The position numbers were made by a program, and so were the translations under genes. A stretch of 64,000 bases of DNA from Capitulum mitella (taxonomy: Eukaryota > Arthropoda > Thecostraca > Pollicipedomorpha > Pollicipedidae): NCBI GenBank assembly GCA_030062745.1, contig CP099849.1, forward strand, positions 13,676,144 to 13,740,143, given 5' to 3'. Positions 1 through 27,699 of this stretch are shown here, piece by piece (positions within the stretch are counted from its first letter, which is position 1; each line of letters begins with the position of its first letter). Below the pieces are notes generated by a model that was given only the letters and a program-made list of their open reading frames with translations, did no database searches and was not told the DNA's origin.

Positions 1-953
1 AACTGGCATGAATCGAGAGATTATGGATAGGGCTTTTACCATGGGTATGCAAATTTGAAATTTTGAGAAAATTCATGGGCGTTCACAGGGTTTCAAAAAT
101 ACGAGGATTAGTTCTCTAACGACTGAATGAACAAAAGAGGCCAAAACACTTTTTTAGCTTCTGCTAGTCATGTTATGCTAAAGAAGTACAAATCGTATTA
201 CAATGCTTGTATAATTTTAGCATAGGCGGTGCCAGGGACATAAAAAAAGGGGGAACTGTCATGGTCACACGTTCTTCAGATCAACTTGTGACCTTTGACC
301 TTAAATGACCTCCAGTGACCTTGGGGTCACCTGGAATGATGTCGTGTGCATTCAATATTATCTGTAAACGTTTTTAATCGATTGAATTCACTCTATTCCA
401 ACAAATTCATTTTTTGGCTTTTGCGATATAGGGTACGCGCACTGACATTTTAGGTCATAGCTCCGTGACCCGACCTGATGTCAAGCTGAAACATGGTACA
501 CAAGTAGAGGGCACCTTTCTACGTCATATATATTCCGGGTTTGGCATTTGAAAAAACGGCGCCGAAATTATTGCGAAAAAACAAATTTTGACTTTTGACC
601 TTGACCTCACCTTGTAAAGTGACCTCAGATAAACAAAATTACATATGCACATTGCCCAACTATTTAGCTATACATTCATTTAAAGTTTTAAGTTTTATCT
701 TAAAAACTCTGTTTTTGGCAGCCATTTTCCTTTTACTCTCAACATGGCCAAAAATGACCTGAGGTGCCTCCCAAAAACATTGCCTGGCTCCGCCCCTGAG
801 CAAAATAGAATTTCGAAATTTTGTCACGGCGCGTAGAAGGAATAGCTAGGAAAAGTGACCAAGTTTCGTGAAGCTGCGTTAAAAAGCCTGGAATTGGCAA
901 GCAAAACACCCGAGGGAGGGCGGATTCCGCCCCCCCCCCTGCCGGGAATAGGG
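1..953 (-). mobile_element. TTAA-target TIR element, copy 1 (cut by window edge)
   Basis: This is the inverted copy of the element at 44,916-46,112, with recognisable similarity along its whole length. It ends with CCGGGAATAGGG followed by TTAA at 954-957. No transposase reading frame is visible. It contains a perfect DR1 nuclear-receptor-type motif at 289-301. The terminal CCC...GGG with TTAA flank suggests a non-autonomous piggyBac-superfamily element. Confidence 0.8.
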
Positions 954-1185
954 TTAATAAACTGGTTTGTTACGCATTATTTTGCGCAGCCCGAGTCGGT
1001 CATAATACATAAAATCATGTTCTCATACTTCCCATCAGTTGTCAGCAGTCGGGTGCGGTATAGTCGACCGTAGCCATGCGAACCTGACCTTGTTAACTTA
1101 GCCTATAGCCGTGCGCGTTTGACAACGTTCGGTGTCGGAGAGCCGAGGCGTCCAACTGTTCGCGTAAGGTAGCAGGACGACTAAC

Positions 1186-16564
<15,379 letters not shown>

Positions 16565-18421
16565 CTAGAGCACAGAAAGAGTTTGTCAGATCACCCAGAG
16601 TGGAACGACTTTCGGAAAATTCATGGGATGAATCAGATCAACATGTAAAAACGTTTGCGACGCAACTGCGTCTTTACTGCAGTTGTAAAAGCTCGATGAA
16701 TAATCTGTTGGGCTCAAGGATAGTTTCAACTTCTAGTTGTTATTGCGGCCGTCTCGTCTACGTAAGGTTGAGATCACATATGCTAAGATCTGAGACCGAA
16801 ATCGGCCATTGGGTGTTCCAAACAACCAGACTGCGTTTTGGATACACACACACACAGAAACAATAATGAACGTCGGCCTTTGGTTAGGCGAAAACGACCA
16901 CAACGCGTTTCGGCAATTCCTCCATTCCCATTACCGACGAAGATACCACTTCGCGTTTTGGCTCATAAAGAAACGACTATGACGCGTTGGGGCATATCGT
17001 TATTCCCTAGAACGTATTCTGGTTTATTTAAACCATGTAAATGACGCAAATGGCCGAAGCCCGGCGGATGCAGAATTTTAGTCATTTACGATCTGTGAAC
17101 ACTTTTTGCATCTCTCCTACTAGGTCGTTAACTTTCTAGCCTACTGTAGGGATAATAATATAGCATATTAAAATTGTAACATATGACAAGAAAACAATCC
17201 TGTCCCGCTGGTAAATACCAGAACTTTTGCACGGCCCGCCTCCGGATCCACCTTTGCCGGGTCTTCGGGGGTCATAAACACCCCCAACATCTCGAGAACT
17301 GTATGTTGTACCAAAAGTGCAAAAACATCGTTGGAAAGCTCTTGTTAAAATTAGAAGAAAGCATCTAGATCTGTTCCAATAGGATCAGTAGTAAGGTCAC
17401 CAGAGGGCATCTTACGCCAAGTACCCTATTGACTAAAGACGGCCGTGCCGGAGTTTTTTTATGGGAGGATATTTTCACAATGGCATGTACTTTTCATTCT
17501 GGCCAGAAAACATAAAAAGATTGGGCAGTACAAATTGCATACAAAGAAAGCAAAGGTTTATTTTTCACTTGCTGCCATACGAAATGCATTGAAAACAAAC
17601 CAAAAATTTGGAAAGACCATATCAGATCAGGGTAGGGCAAAAAGGATTAGTTTACCCGTTGTAAGTAAATTCTTACCATACAACAGTGCTTCTGAAGCAC
17701 ATATGAGTACAGAAAACATTCCAAGACTGTACACCAATGACTTGTTTTGGTTGTGGGTCCCAAAATTCACTATAAGACATGACCTGACTTCAGGTCACGG
17801 GACGAGAGGCATCATTATGTGTGCAAAGGGTAGCACCAGGGCCCACATTCAAGCTTCGGAACCGACGAATTAGACCAACAATTTGAATAGGAAACGCGAA
17901 CAAGGTCGAAAGTGTAGTTAACCTACAGTTTATGTCCTAGACTTTTCCGAAAAATCTGAGAACATAATTCCTCCATTTATCATGTTCCATCAATATGACA
18001 AGTTGCAGGTCGATCGATACTTTTGACAATGTGTCGTGACACTTAAAATGTTTTGAAATGTAGTCCTTCTTGACCTGTCCTAAGTCAGTAACCTGAGGTG
18101 ACCCTGAGCTTAAAAACTGACATTTTATAAAATGATACATGCAAAGGTATCCAGAGATTCATTTTTCTGCATCTCTTCGTTTTTTTCTCTGTCCTCAGAA
18201 AACCGTTCTTGGTTCTCATGTTCTCATGCTCTCAAAAAAGGTTCTGATGAACCCTCCGGCCCGGCCAAGGTTCAGTGCACACTCGTACGGGCATTATGGT
18301 GTATATGGGCCAAAACTGTTAGCCTTCACTCACCCTGGGGTTCTCGATGACCCCTCCCATCAAGTTTTCTAAAAATAGCGCTGAGACGAAGAAAGCTAGA
18401 AACGTGGAATTTTCAGTGGCC
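16565..18421. other. Upstream of the first recognised kinase exon, no exon identified
   Basis: This should be intron, and the start-codon exon lies here or further right. A 142-codon open frame at 17,445-17,873 (+) resembles no family and lies in AT-rich, repeat-like sequence. A short CA run is at 16,846-16,857. From 17,900 there are scattered GACC/GGTC motifs like those in the TGACC-rich repeats. Confidence 0.4.
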
Positions 18422-18425
18422 TTAA

Positions 18426-18495
18426 CCCTATTCCCGGAGGGCTACACGGTATGGTAGATTCCCGGCGGGGGGGGGGGGCGGATTCGGCCCTCCCT
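18426..18495. mobile_element. Terminal fragment of the TTAA/CCCTATTCCCGG element
   Basis: TTAA at 18,422-18,425 is followed by CCCTATTCCCGGAGGGCTAC and the rest of the right-end sequence seen in inverse at 46,060-46,112. A G-run follows. Only about 70-110 bp of the element survive. Confidence 0.8.
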
Positions 18496-18580
18496 GAGAT
18501 CTATAAGCAAATGACTCCGCCTGAATTTAATGATCCCCCCTGAGATCTAGAGCAAATAACTCCGCCTGAATTTAATAAGA
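18492..18580. repeat. 46-bp tandem duplication
   Basis: A segment with TGAGATCT and ACTCCGCCTGAATTTAAT occurs twice at an offset of 46 bp, directly after the TTAA-element fragment. Confidence 0.8.
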
Positions 18581-19489
18581 AACAGGTGTGATACTGTAGC
18601 TTACTTACACCAATAACTCCAACTTAAGCCAGTATTATTTTTGCCAAATCTTTTGCTCCAAAACAAAATTATACTCCGACATCAAGAACAAAAACCAAGT
18701 TTCCAACCCTGATGCCGTCATATGTCATCATCATCATAATCTTTGGGACCATCCACGTAAAAAACACCAGGCTAAAACGGTTCTGTGTCAGTGATGAAGA
18801 TGTCAGTGGAGGTGCAAGACACAGAACGAAGAATCACAACACTGAGATCGAAAAAGTTTACATGAAAGGTGAAGATTGAGTCGCAAGACAAAGGGTAAAA
18901 GCGAAGAAAACAAAAGGTAAAACGTATCGCATTCAGATACATCAAGAATATTGAACGCTTGTCTGCAAGATGACACCTAAGACCAGTCGCAAAACTCGCC
19001 TCAGGATAAGAATCTGTTGGAACACAATAAATTTTTACCTTCTGGTAGATTGTTTTAGGTTTTTGTACAGTCTGTTGGTACAAGAATCCATCAATGGTGC
19101 GTTGCACGAGCACGGAATTTGGTCACGGGACCAGTTCTGTGCGAACTTAGCTTAATCCGGTGCATTTTCCGTGCCAGGGCGGCACGTGACACACAAAAAA
19201 CTGTCCCGTAAGATTAGCACGTGATTGCGGAAAACAGTCAACAGTTCAGAGTTTTGCGGGGTGATTAGGACCAAGTGTTGGTGTTACGAATGGAGGAATT
19301 TCTCGGACTATCGTCTTTGTGCTGTGTGTTGTCGAACTGGGCTCAGCCGGTTCGAATCCCAAAAATACCGCAAGGTTTTCGGGGCTGCGACGCATGCGTG
19401 ACCAAATGCCAAAACCCAGCCGTTCCCTCTCAGGAACAATTGACACCTAACAAATTATCACCTCACTACGGCCGGAGAACTAACTGCCC
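18581..19489. other. Nothing recognised
   Basis: No gene or full element was seen. A tRNA-like B-box (GGTTCGAATCC) at about 19,349-19,359 has no matching A-box at the usual distance. Confidence 0.4.
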
Positions 19490-19700
19490 GAAACGCTGTG
19501 CAAATAATAACACGCAGGACGACGCCGATGGCGCGAAAAATTCCTCTTCGATAATACTCAACAATTTGTCACGGGGCCTATTTCTTTCTTTTTCCTGTCT
19601 GTTCCTCTTTCGGCGCCACACCTCGGCGACGCCGGGTCGTACCGAAACGAAATCGAGTGCGAACGACAAAAAATCGACCTGGAATTGGCTCGTGCGAGAA
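19490..19700. repeat. Copy of a sequence found again at 22,770-22,990
   Basis: The shared landmark is GT-CGCACCGAAACGAAA followed by GTGC-TTCGACG-like bases. The two copies are in direct orientation on either side of the LINE at 19.8-22.8 kb. Confidence 0.45.
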
Positions 19701-19780
19701 AGGACGCTTGCAGATCGGCACATGGTGCGTGCCTCCTGCGCCAGCGCCAACACTCATTCACTTATTCACATCCATAAGGC

Positions 19781-22760
19781 TCATTGGTGGCTATCATACC
19801 CCAAGTCAATTGCGGTACATGTGTAAAAGCAAACGGAGTGAAAACATGCGCATTGCATACAGAAAATGCACCGGCGTTGACACGATGTGCGAGAGCGACG
19901 CGCCAGCCTGGTCGGATGCTCGGTCACGGTCGAGATACCACTGTCTCGTGGCGTGGGCAGAACTCTGACTTCGGAACGCTTTGAGCTCATTGGGGAGCTG
20001 GTCATACATTGTGGACGCTCTTGAGGAAAACTGCCTCTTCCCTGCCCCCGTCCTAGAACGTAAGACATCCAGCAAGTTTATCTGCCTGATAATCCACTCT
20101 TTTACTGCTCTGTTCGCGCACAGCAGGTCAGCCAGGAACTCTGGTTCGCCGCGAGAGGGCATCTTGTGCGCCAGGCTCATTGCGGCCAGGCTAGCAAACT
20201 GCTGGGAGGGGATTCAGCCAAGTTTCTCACGCTGGTCACGTGATCAAATTTTCTACGGCCAAAAATTACTGGAACTGCGTTGTTCGAAATCTTCTGAATT
20301 TTGTGCATCTTCTTTTTTATCCTGTTGCAGAAGACGAATAGACAAGAACGGACCTGCCAAAGTACCAGAACTATGACTAGCATTTTGACAATGCTCTGGG
20401 GCACAAAATGGCGGACATGGGAGTCTGGTGTTCCCATGCAGCGACGGCTGACGAGTGACACATGGACGTCTCAGGATAAGGTTTTGTCGAAAATGTTGTC
20501 CAGATTTTTTGCCTCTTCACAGGGTTCGAGGGTAGCGTCACGAAATGTGACTTCAGTTTTGGAAGGGTGCGCAAAATTTGGCGATTTCCGAAAGCGATGA
20601 GTTCGGCTTTTGTCGCGCTAACCTTGAGGGCGCTCAAGCGGAACCACAAGTCCAGAGAGGCGAGAGATTGCTCAGGTTCGGAAATAAGCACTGGGCCCTT
20701 TTTGCACTTTACGAACACCCAGGTGTCGTCAGCGTACTGCACGGGACTGGCCTCTGCCGAGAGCGACGCCATGACGGAGACTCCGTGACGTGACATGTCG
20801 TTGGCAAAAATCGTGAACAGAGATGGTCCGAATGCTGAACTCTGAAATACCTGAAAGGCCTGATGGCAAGCGATGGTGATGTCACCATCTGCCCTGAGGT
20901 GTTTTTGAGAGCTACACTTCATGTGTGTCCACGGAGGTAAAATGAAAACCAACGGGTGTCAACGCCGTGCAACTCGAACTTACCAATGACGCTGATGGTA
21001 TCAAAACTTGGCTGATGAAATCGAAACTTGCTAAGATCAAGCAAACATAAAAAAATATTCGCCTGCTATCGGCGGCGGAGAGGAAACGATCGGCGACTGT
21101 CACCAGCGCAGTTTCCGCCAAATGGTAAGAACGGAAACCGTTCTGGGACGGGGAAAGAAGGTTGTTGGAGGACATGTAAGGGTAAAGTTGATGCTATGCT
21201 ACCCGCTCTTCCACTGGAGAGGACGGGAACAGTGGATATGGATCTGAAGTTGAATGGCTCGGATCACCGGTTTTTTGGATGGATGATGGCGTGAATGATG
21301 GAGTGTTTCCAGGACTCAGGAAAGTCGGAATTGGCAAGGCTGGTGTTAGTTATGCGAAGGATGGTGTCAGTGATAGCAGGGAAACTGACTGTAATCACGT
21401 GGATACAAAGTCTGAGCTGGCAGCGCCCGAATTAAGCATGCAGGCGACGGTACGCAGCACGCAGGTCGATGGGCGCGACAGAAAAATGACAAACACCGAC
21501 CCTGGGCAAACGGCAAGCCACATCAGGGACTGGCCCTTGCCTAGCGATCTAGGGCGCAACCCTAGGTGATCCAACTGAGACGAAATATGAGTTCAGATCG
21601 TCACCAGTCACCTGCGGCTGCGTCTTCTGATCGCCATTTTTGTTACCGATTCCACTGCGCATGTTCCGCCAGACTGTATTCGGGCCCTGCTCATTGATTC
21701 GGTGCTGGATGTCGGCTCGAATGTCACGACGGATGGCGGACCTCAACTCGCGGTTCAGTCGCAGTTCAGTTCGCGGTTCAGTTCACGGTATTCGAGCTAC
21801 TCCCGCCCACCCGCTATCATAACAACCCGGCGACGCGACATGAGCTCCCGTGTGGCAGGGGAGACCGGAGGCACGATGGGTTGCGGATGGTGATAGTTCT
21901 TATTGGGGCGTATTTGTTAAGAAAAGGTAAAAAAAACTACCCCACTTGAGGTCTGTTGTTACCGAATTGAAAATTGCTCCCCAGTTAACACGGCACAGGT
22001 CACCGGGAAACATGGCCAGGTCGATGCGTTTCAGGCTGCGCGATAGAACGTTTGCTGGCTTTTGCCTAATTCGAGGCACGTCAATTGCAGCGAGAACAAG
22101 ATCATGCGGGCTAAAGTTACAGACACTTTACGGCAGTAAACACTGACATTGCGACTGTTAACAACTACGACATCAAGCAAGGAACCGATGGCGTAAGTGG
22201 GCGAGCTTACCGCTTGGCTCAACAAATAGGCATGCAAAAACTCTTTGAGTCTCACCCTAGAGGGGTCTGGCGGGCCCTTCATCAGGTTACAATTCAGGTC
22301 ACTGCACATGATGATAGAGGCTACAGGATGATCTATGATACCGCGCTGCAGCTGGGACTTCAGATCGTCGAAGTTGGCCTGCAGAGCGGCAGCGGTGTGA
22401 CGTGGAAGGCTGTAGAGGCAGCAGAGTAGCATCTGCCTGCCTCGGGATAACTTGAGGATAGACCACATGGCCTCCAACTTGCTGTCCGGAATGGCCGACG
22501 ACGTAATGTTTGCTAATACCTGTTTTGCAAGGCTTACAGAACAGGGTGTGGACCTTAGAAAATAGCGGCGATATGAAATCGGCGACTACGCTATCTCACC
22601 GAGCAAGATACCAGTTGCAAATCGTGCCGTGCCACTGACCCTATCCGCCACACGGGTTAGCCACGACACGAGCTCAAATTGAGAACAATTACGAATTTCG
22701 GATTTGCATGTCATTTTCGACGGCAAAAGAGCGCATTTCCGTGACGAAACTGGAAGCACC
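19781..22760 (-). pseudogene. CR1/L2-like LINE, endonuclease plus RT plus C-terminal tail, decayed
   Basis: Minus-strand blocks occur in the correct order. An AP-endonuclease-like part at 22,477-22,031 carries LCCLYSLPRHTAAALQANF, IIMCSDLNCNL and SPTYAIGSLLDVVVV. A linker at about 21,750-21,550 carries RINEQGPNTVWRNMRS. Then come ITVSFPAITDTILRITNTSL at about 21,400-21,330, SPSQNGFRSYHLAETAL at about 21,160-21,110 and SLFTIFANDM at 20,830-20,800. The RT catalytic box YADDT is intact near 20,730, followed by KAELIAFGNRQ at about 20,600-20,560. RKFDHV at 20,250 and the tail AGKRQFSSRASTMYDQLPNELKAF at about 20,045-19,975 close the order. Frameshifts separate the blocks, so it is inactive. It is better preserved than the copy at 9.3-11.1 kb. 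No ORF1 protein was recognised. Confidence 0.9.
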
Positions 22761-22769
22761 GGACTGCTC

Positions 22770-22990
22770 ATTGTTTCCCCACGCCGATGGCATTCAGCAG
22801 TGATGAATGCAGCAGCTGTTCCGGTTGGGAGGCGCCGCGAGAACCGGTGCCGGTCGTGACTTCGACCACTTTTCAAGGGAGCTCGCGAAGCCTGCCGACC
22901 GCCGACACAGTCCCCTTCCGGTCGCTTTGTCTGACAGATCCTGAGTCGCACCGAAACGAAACAGGGTGCATTCGACGGAGAATCAGTTGG
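22770..22990. repeat. Second copy of the sequence at 19,490-19,700
   Basis: Direct-orientation relative of the segment on the other side of the LINE. It may be the LINE's own 5' region, with the other copy left by a second, truncated insertion. Confidence 0.45.
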
Positions 22991-23599
22991 CGAATCGCAT
23001 GGTGTGAAAATAGCGCTTAAGGACCAGCACCTACCGCATCCTGTCGCGAAAGCCATAAAAAGGGCCGCTTTGGAGGGCTTGTAAAATAGGGTGAGGATAA
23101 ATTAAACCAGGAATGGTAACGATTTGGAGACTCCGTGACACCATAAAGTACCGACTTAAAGTCATGTCACAGGGTGGGGCCGGGTCTGCCGAGCGGGCCT
23201 AGCCATGGCACGCTCTCGGAAAGCGGCATTTCCGGCTTTCGAGTTATTTGTGCTTACACTGTGACTGACCGCATAAAGGATTTGGGCAGGAAAATTGCTT
23301 ACATTGAAGGAAAACCCGTTTTCTGTCGTTCTGATCCTGCAATAAAATACCTAACTTCCAAAAACGCCTGACTTTCATATAATGACGTATCAGGTAAACC
23401 AGTGAAGGTCGTGGTTTCATCTCAAGTCGACGCAGCTCGTCTTATTCGTGTTTAATTGAAAATTGTTGCGACGTCATTAGGAGCACGCAGTTGAAAACAT
23501 TGCTGCAAAGATTCTTGATCAATTCTGTACACGTCTGCATAAATAATCGGTCGCATTTCTTTGTGTTTGACTCAAATGAACGCGTACAAATATGTCTAC

Positions 23600-24790
23600 A
23601 TGTCAGGTTTTGTGTTTTGTGTCGATTGCGATCCAAATCATCTCTTTTTCACAGCTGAAAATAAAATTGTTGGGTCGTGCTGGGTTTGAGGCGCCCTCCA
23701 ACTTCGGGTCTTTGAATGCGTTATAAAATTCAGCTGCTGCAAGACATATTATTAAAGGCATAGCTAGACAAAGTTCGATGGAGATAGGCAAGGTTAGACA
23801 TAGACCGACCGACAGGTTCTGGACCAGGACACAGCCAGAACCACAACCAAAGATAAGGGTCAGAGACCTAGATAAAGAACCGGGATTCAGGAATAAAGAA
23901 ACCGGGATAAAGAAACGGGAACAGGCAACCGGCACCAGATAATCGGAGCGGGGAAAGTAACAAACGAATTATTTATTACAAACGAATAAGTGCGTCATAC
24001 AAATTGTACACCGCGCACAAGGGGACCTTCTAATTTTCAATGCAACGGGAAAGACTAGGAAAACGACGGAAAAGTGGACAATTTCTCCTTCCCCGGTGGT
24101 CCAGGTCCACCGTACCTTGCTCTGTTTCAATTCCTTGTCCTGTGCCCTATCGCGGTCTCATTTCCGCCCGAATTCCTGTTCTTTTCCCAGTCCCTGGCCC
24201 CGTTCTCTTTCCCGTTCTAGCGAAAGTCTCTGTCCATGTTACCGTCACTGTCGTCGCTCTTATCGATGTCCCCGTATTTGTACCTGTACGGTGATGCTGC
24301 CCCCATTTCTGTCATTCCTTGTATTGTCCCCTCTGTCCCGGCGCTTTCTGCCCCTGCGGTCGCCTATCCCGTTGGTCCCTCGTTCTTTCTCCGTTCCTTC
24401 TTCCTGTCTCCTGTCCCTTGAAACATAGGTCCATCATTCCTTGCCTGTCACCTGTCACCAACCACACCCCAATGTCTCGATTCTCTAGCCCTGGTCCCTT
24501 GTCTCGCTCCCTTGCTCAAGTCTCTGTACTTGTCTCGGTCTCCTAACATTCCCCTGAACTGATCCCCTGTTCTGAATCTGGTTCTGTTTGACCCAGGTTT
24601 CTGTGTTTTGGTTTCTGCGTGCTCTTTTCTTTCCAAGGTCCAAGATGTCTAAGGACGGTATTTTAACGTCTTTGAAATCCCGAAATCAAAAGCCCTCACA
24701 CACTGCACAATCGCACAATTTCATGTTGAGCTTTGAGCAAAAGCAGGTGATTTGGATTCCGGTTCGCAAAAAAAACATCCTAAACGCGAC
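23600..24790. repeat. Diverged inverted repeat with purine/pyrimidine-switched interior
   Basis: The arm at about 23,600-23,740 matches the inverse of 24,650-24,790. Shared pieces are TTTCA-CT-TGA-CAAAA-type sequence, GATTTGGAT and TCTTTGAA. Between the arms the plus strand is purine-rich (23,760-24,080, many GGGA/AACAGG words) and then pyrimidine-rich (24,090-24,640, CCCTGTCCC words), so the interior is also roughly self-complementary. Confidence 0.65.
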
Positions 24791-24799
24791 ATTTCGACC

Positions 24800-25854
24800 T
24801 TTTGTACGCTTTCACTTGAGCTTAACCGATAGGAATCACAACCTATGATGTATAATACAAGCATGTACAAAATCGATTGGAGATCTTCGTGATGTTATGT
24901 ACGTATTGTTCACCGTATGCTCCCAATGACGTCCCCATAATCTTCAATGTGAAAAGAGCTAGACGGCACTGGATGTTTATTTCTATTGTAAGTTTCCACT
25001 GTGCAGACGTTTCACATGCATATTTGCGCTTGACTCCAGTTGGGGAAATCGATTCTGAACCTGACTAATGGCTTGCCGTCAGCCCATCGATACCATTTCA
25101 GTCTCAGAAAAGTGCTCGTTTGAATCTTTGAAATTGCATTGAAAACGAAGCCCTCTAGAATTTGCTAATGTTCCCCGCGTTGAGCGAATGTCGTGGCCAC
25201 CCCATCAGGTGGACAGGGGCAGCCTCTCTGCACGATTTGCAGTTGTTTGCTTGCTGCGCGAGATGGTCTGATCGACGATTTCGTGTCTTCTTTTAGTTTC
25301 CGAGATCTACACCCTGTTTTGTAAACCTTGCACCATGGGTGTTTTGGCTATGAGCACGACAGGCACGCACCACGCGCCATTTGCAAGCGTCATTTCTCGC
25401 GATGCGCACGCACTGTGTGATTCATCGCCGAATCTTTGTCGATGGCACCCGGCTTCGTCTCTGTACGACCCAGCGTAATTGAGCGCCAGGGAACGGACCG
25501 AGTCGGCCGCACAACAAAGTCGTGCGTGTTTCCCGTGATCGCGTGCTAACCCTATGGAAGATGTCTGCGTGAAGATGTCCGCAACGTCATTTTGGCTGGG
25601 GGGGGGAGGACACCAAAGGCCCCCGAAAAGTCCGTCCAACAAACTAGAAGAACACAAAATTTCGGCCAAACGTGTTTCATTACAATACTGCATGGATAAA
25701 AAGTGCTAATATTTCGACAAATGTGCAATGCAACCTCCGTTTTCCCTCAAAACCATACATAGCGGACGAGCGCTGGAGAATCTTCATCGTGCTTTGCAGC
25801 TCCATGACATGGCCGGCCCGTGCTTGGATGATCCTTTTGGTCTCGGGTCAAAGA
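24800..25854. other. Nothing recognised
   Basis: No gene was seen. There is a G-run at 25,601-25,607 and only short unsupported frames. Confidence 0.4.
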
Positions 25855-25859
25855 GGTGC

Positions 25860-25945
25860 CCGTTCTGGAACTCGAACCCGATGCCTGCCGCGCTCTGGAT
25901 CTGTTGTCCGGCTCTTCAACCATCAGGCCACGGCGGTGGCCTGAT
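25860..25945 (-). repeat. tRNA-derived SINE head
   Basis: On the minus strand the sequence reads GTGGCCTGATGGTTGAAGAGC (an A-box shape of class II tRNA type). About 40 bp later comes a B-box-like GGGTTCGAGTTCC. The acceptor stem does not close well, so it is not a functional tRNA. Confidence 0.55.
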
Positions 25946-27237
25946 CCCCATAAGGGCTAGCCAGATTCCTCCCTTGAATCCGGCTTGCAAATGTCATGTA
26001 TGTATTCGTCGTGCGTCATCCGTACAACAGAAACGATAGAGCATCGCACTTCATTTCACTACAAAACTCCAGGCACTGTTCCCAGGTCTTAAACGTCCAC
26101 CCCAAACTGCTGACCCTTTTTTTCATTGTCCCAACGATATTTCGCCGAAATCTGCTATAGTTTGAATTGGGGGGGGGGACGGTAATTTTCAACTTATTGC
26201 TCACTTTGCAGTGTCACACATGGGTTAAAATTTTTGAACTATCCACGGACAGGATCATCGAAACCAGTATTGTACGAGTTAGCTTCATCTCGCAAAAGGA
26301 AAACGTCACGGCACGGTAGCGCTACCAACAACAGGTGAGCAAGCCACCACTCGCTAGCCTGATTACGTATAATCTGTGTCTGTTAGAAGCATTTAAATGC
26401 ATGTTCAAACCTAATAATACTTAGCCTGGCCAACTTAGCCTATCCAACACCTACTACGATGCCTTCCCCTGTCCCCACGCTTCCGTTTTCTGACAGTGCA
26501 GTTTTCGTTTTGGAGAATGACGAAAGTTTACCGCCAAAACGGGTCTTCTGGAGTTCTCTTCAAGATTAGTTGCACTGTCACCACTCATGGTGCCACTGAC
26601 AAGGGTGGTGCCAGTGATCTTGAATGGTGCGGTGACGCCAACTCGTGGACTGACGCGGAAACCTGCCCCCATGGTTCTGAAGTGCCTTCCTGTTCCATTT
26701 TTAGCAAACGACACGAAAATCAGAACAAAAATATCCGTGTTTTCCAGCATTCCAATATATTAGTATCGACGGTTTCCGAAATACAGATGCTCTCTTATTA
26801 AAGTATTCCTTTTATCCATTCTCATCCTACAGCCAACGCACGAGAGCTAGTATGCCGGTGCCCATGCATGGTCCTGCTTCGGATTACGTCATTATAGGAT
26901 GCCAACGGTTACCATTTGCTGCCAGATTCAAAAGCAGGAACGGAAAACGCCAAATAAAGTAAATGGGTTTTCTTGAATATCCAGCAGCTGCAACACAGGC
27001 TTTTAGGGTAGAAATATTGTAGCCTATTAGGTTATTGTATTAGGCAGTTATTTGGGGGGTATAATCACCATCAATTAGATGGCTGGAGAGGATGCATCCC
27101 CTCCATCCACCTATGGAGGAGCCCATGCGTGACACGTGCCGACTCCGGGATGCACGCACAACAGGTTTTAACATCTAATTTAGTGCAAAACTCTTTACAT
27201 GACCAATCTAGCCACGTGCAATGAAGTGGATAGATGT
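25946..27237. other. Nothing recognised
   Basis: A short G-run lies at 26,168-26,177. No coding similarity is apparent in either strand. Confidence 0.4.

Positions 27238-27308
<71 letters not shown>
27238..27308. repeat. (TA)n microsatellite, left end of palindrome
   Basis: About 70 bp of alternating T and A with one C interruption. Confidence 0.98.
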
Positions 27309-27310
<2 letters not shown>

Positions 27311-27608
27311 GGGCGTTTCGAGGGCACGTTTTCTAGTATGCAGATATCGTTAAACGTGACAGCATTTTCATATTTCCTTGTATTCAGATCATCTTTGTAT
27401 TATAGAATTTCCTTTTTTTACGATTTTTCGCTGTTCAGCCGAAAGCCAACTGCCAAAAGATTTCACCATGAAGACAAGAAAAATCGCATTTAAGGAAATG
27501 GTAGGCAAATAAAAATTCATTTTTTACATGATATCTATGCTTATGCATTTTACCGTTTTGACCTCCATGGGTCATCTCCAGGAATCGAATTATAATGAAT
27601 TCATACAG

Positions 27609-27614
<6 letters not shown>

Positions 27615-27653
<39 letters not shown>

Positions 27654-27656
27654 TAT
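27615..27656. repeat. (GA)n microsatellite
   Basis: About 18-20 GA units with a small interruption. It is the mirror of the CT tract at 29,285-29,341. Confidence 0.98.
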
Positions 27657-27699
27657 AGAGACGTCTTGCGCAACGATTAGTCAGGCACTTTATACAAAA

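Noticed and set aside
17445-17873. 142-codon open frame on the plus strand
   Set aside because: No recognisable motif, AT-rich codon use and TGACC-repeat-like surroundings. No splice context.
19349-19359. tRNA B-box GGTTCGAATCC
   Set aside because: No A-box or cloverleaf at the right distance. A lone B-box is expected by chance or from a SINE scrap.
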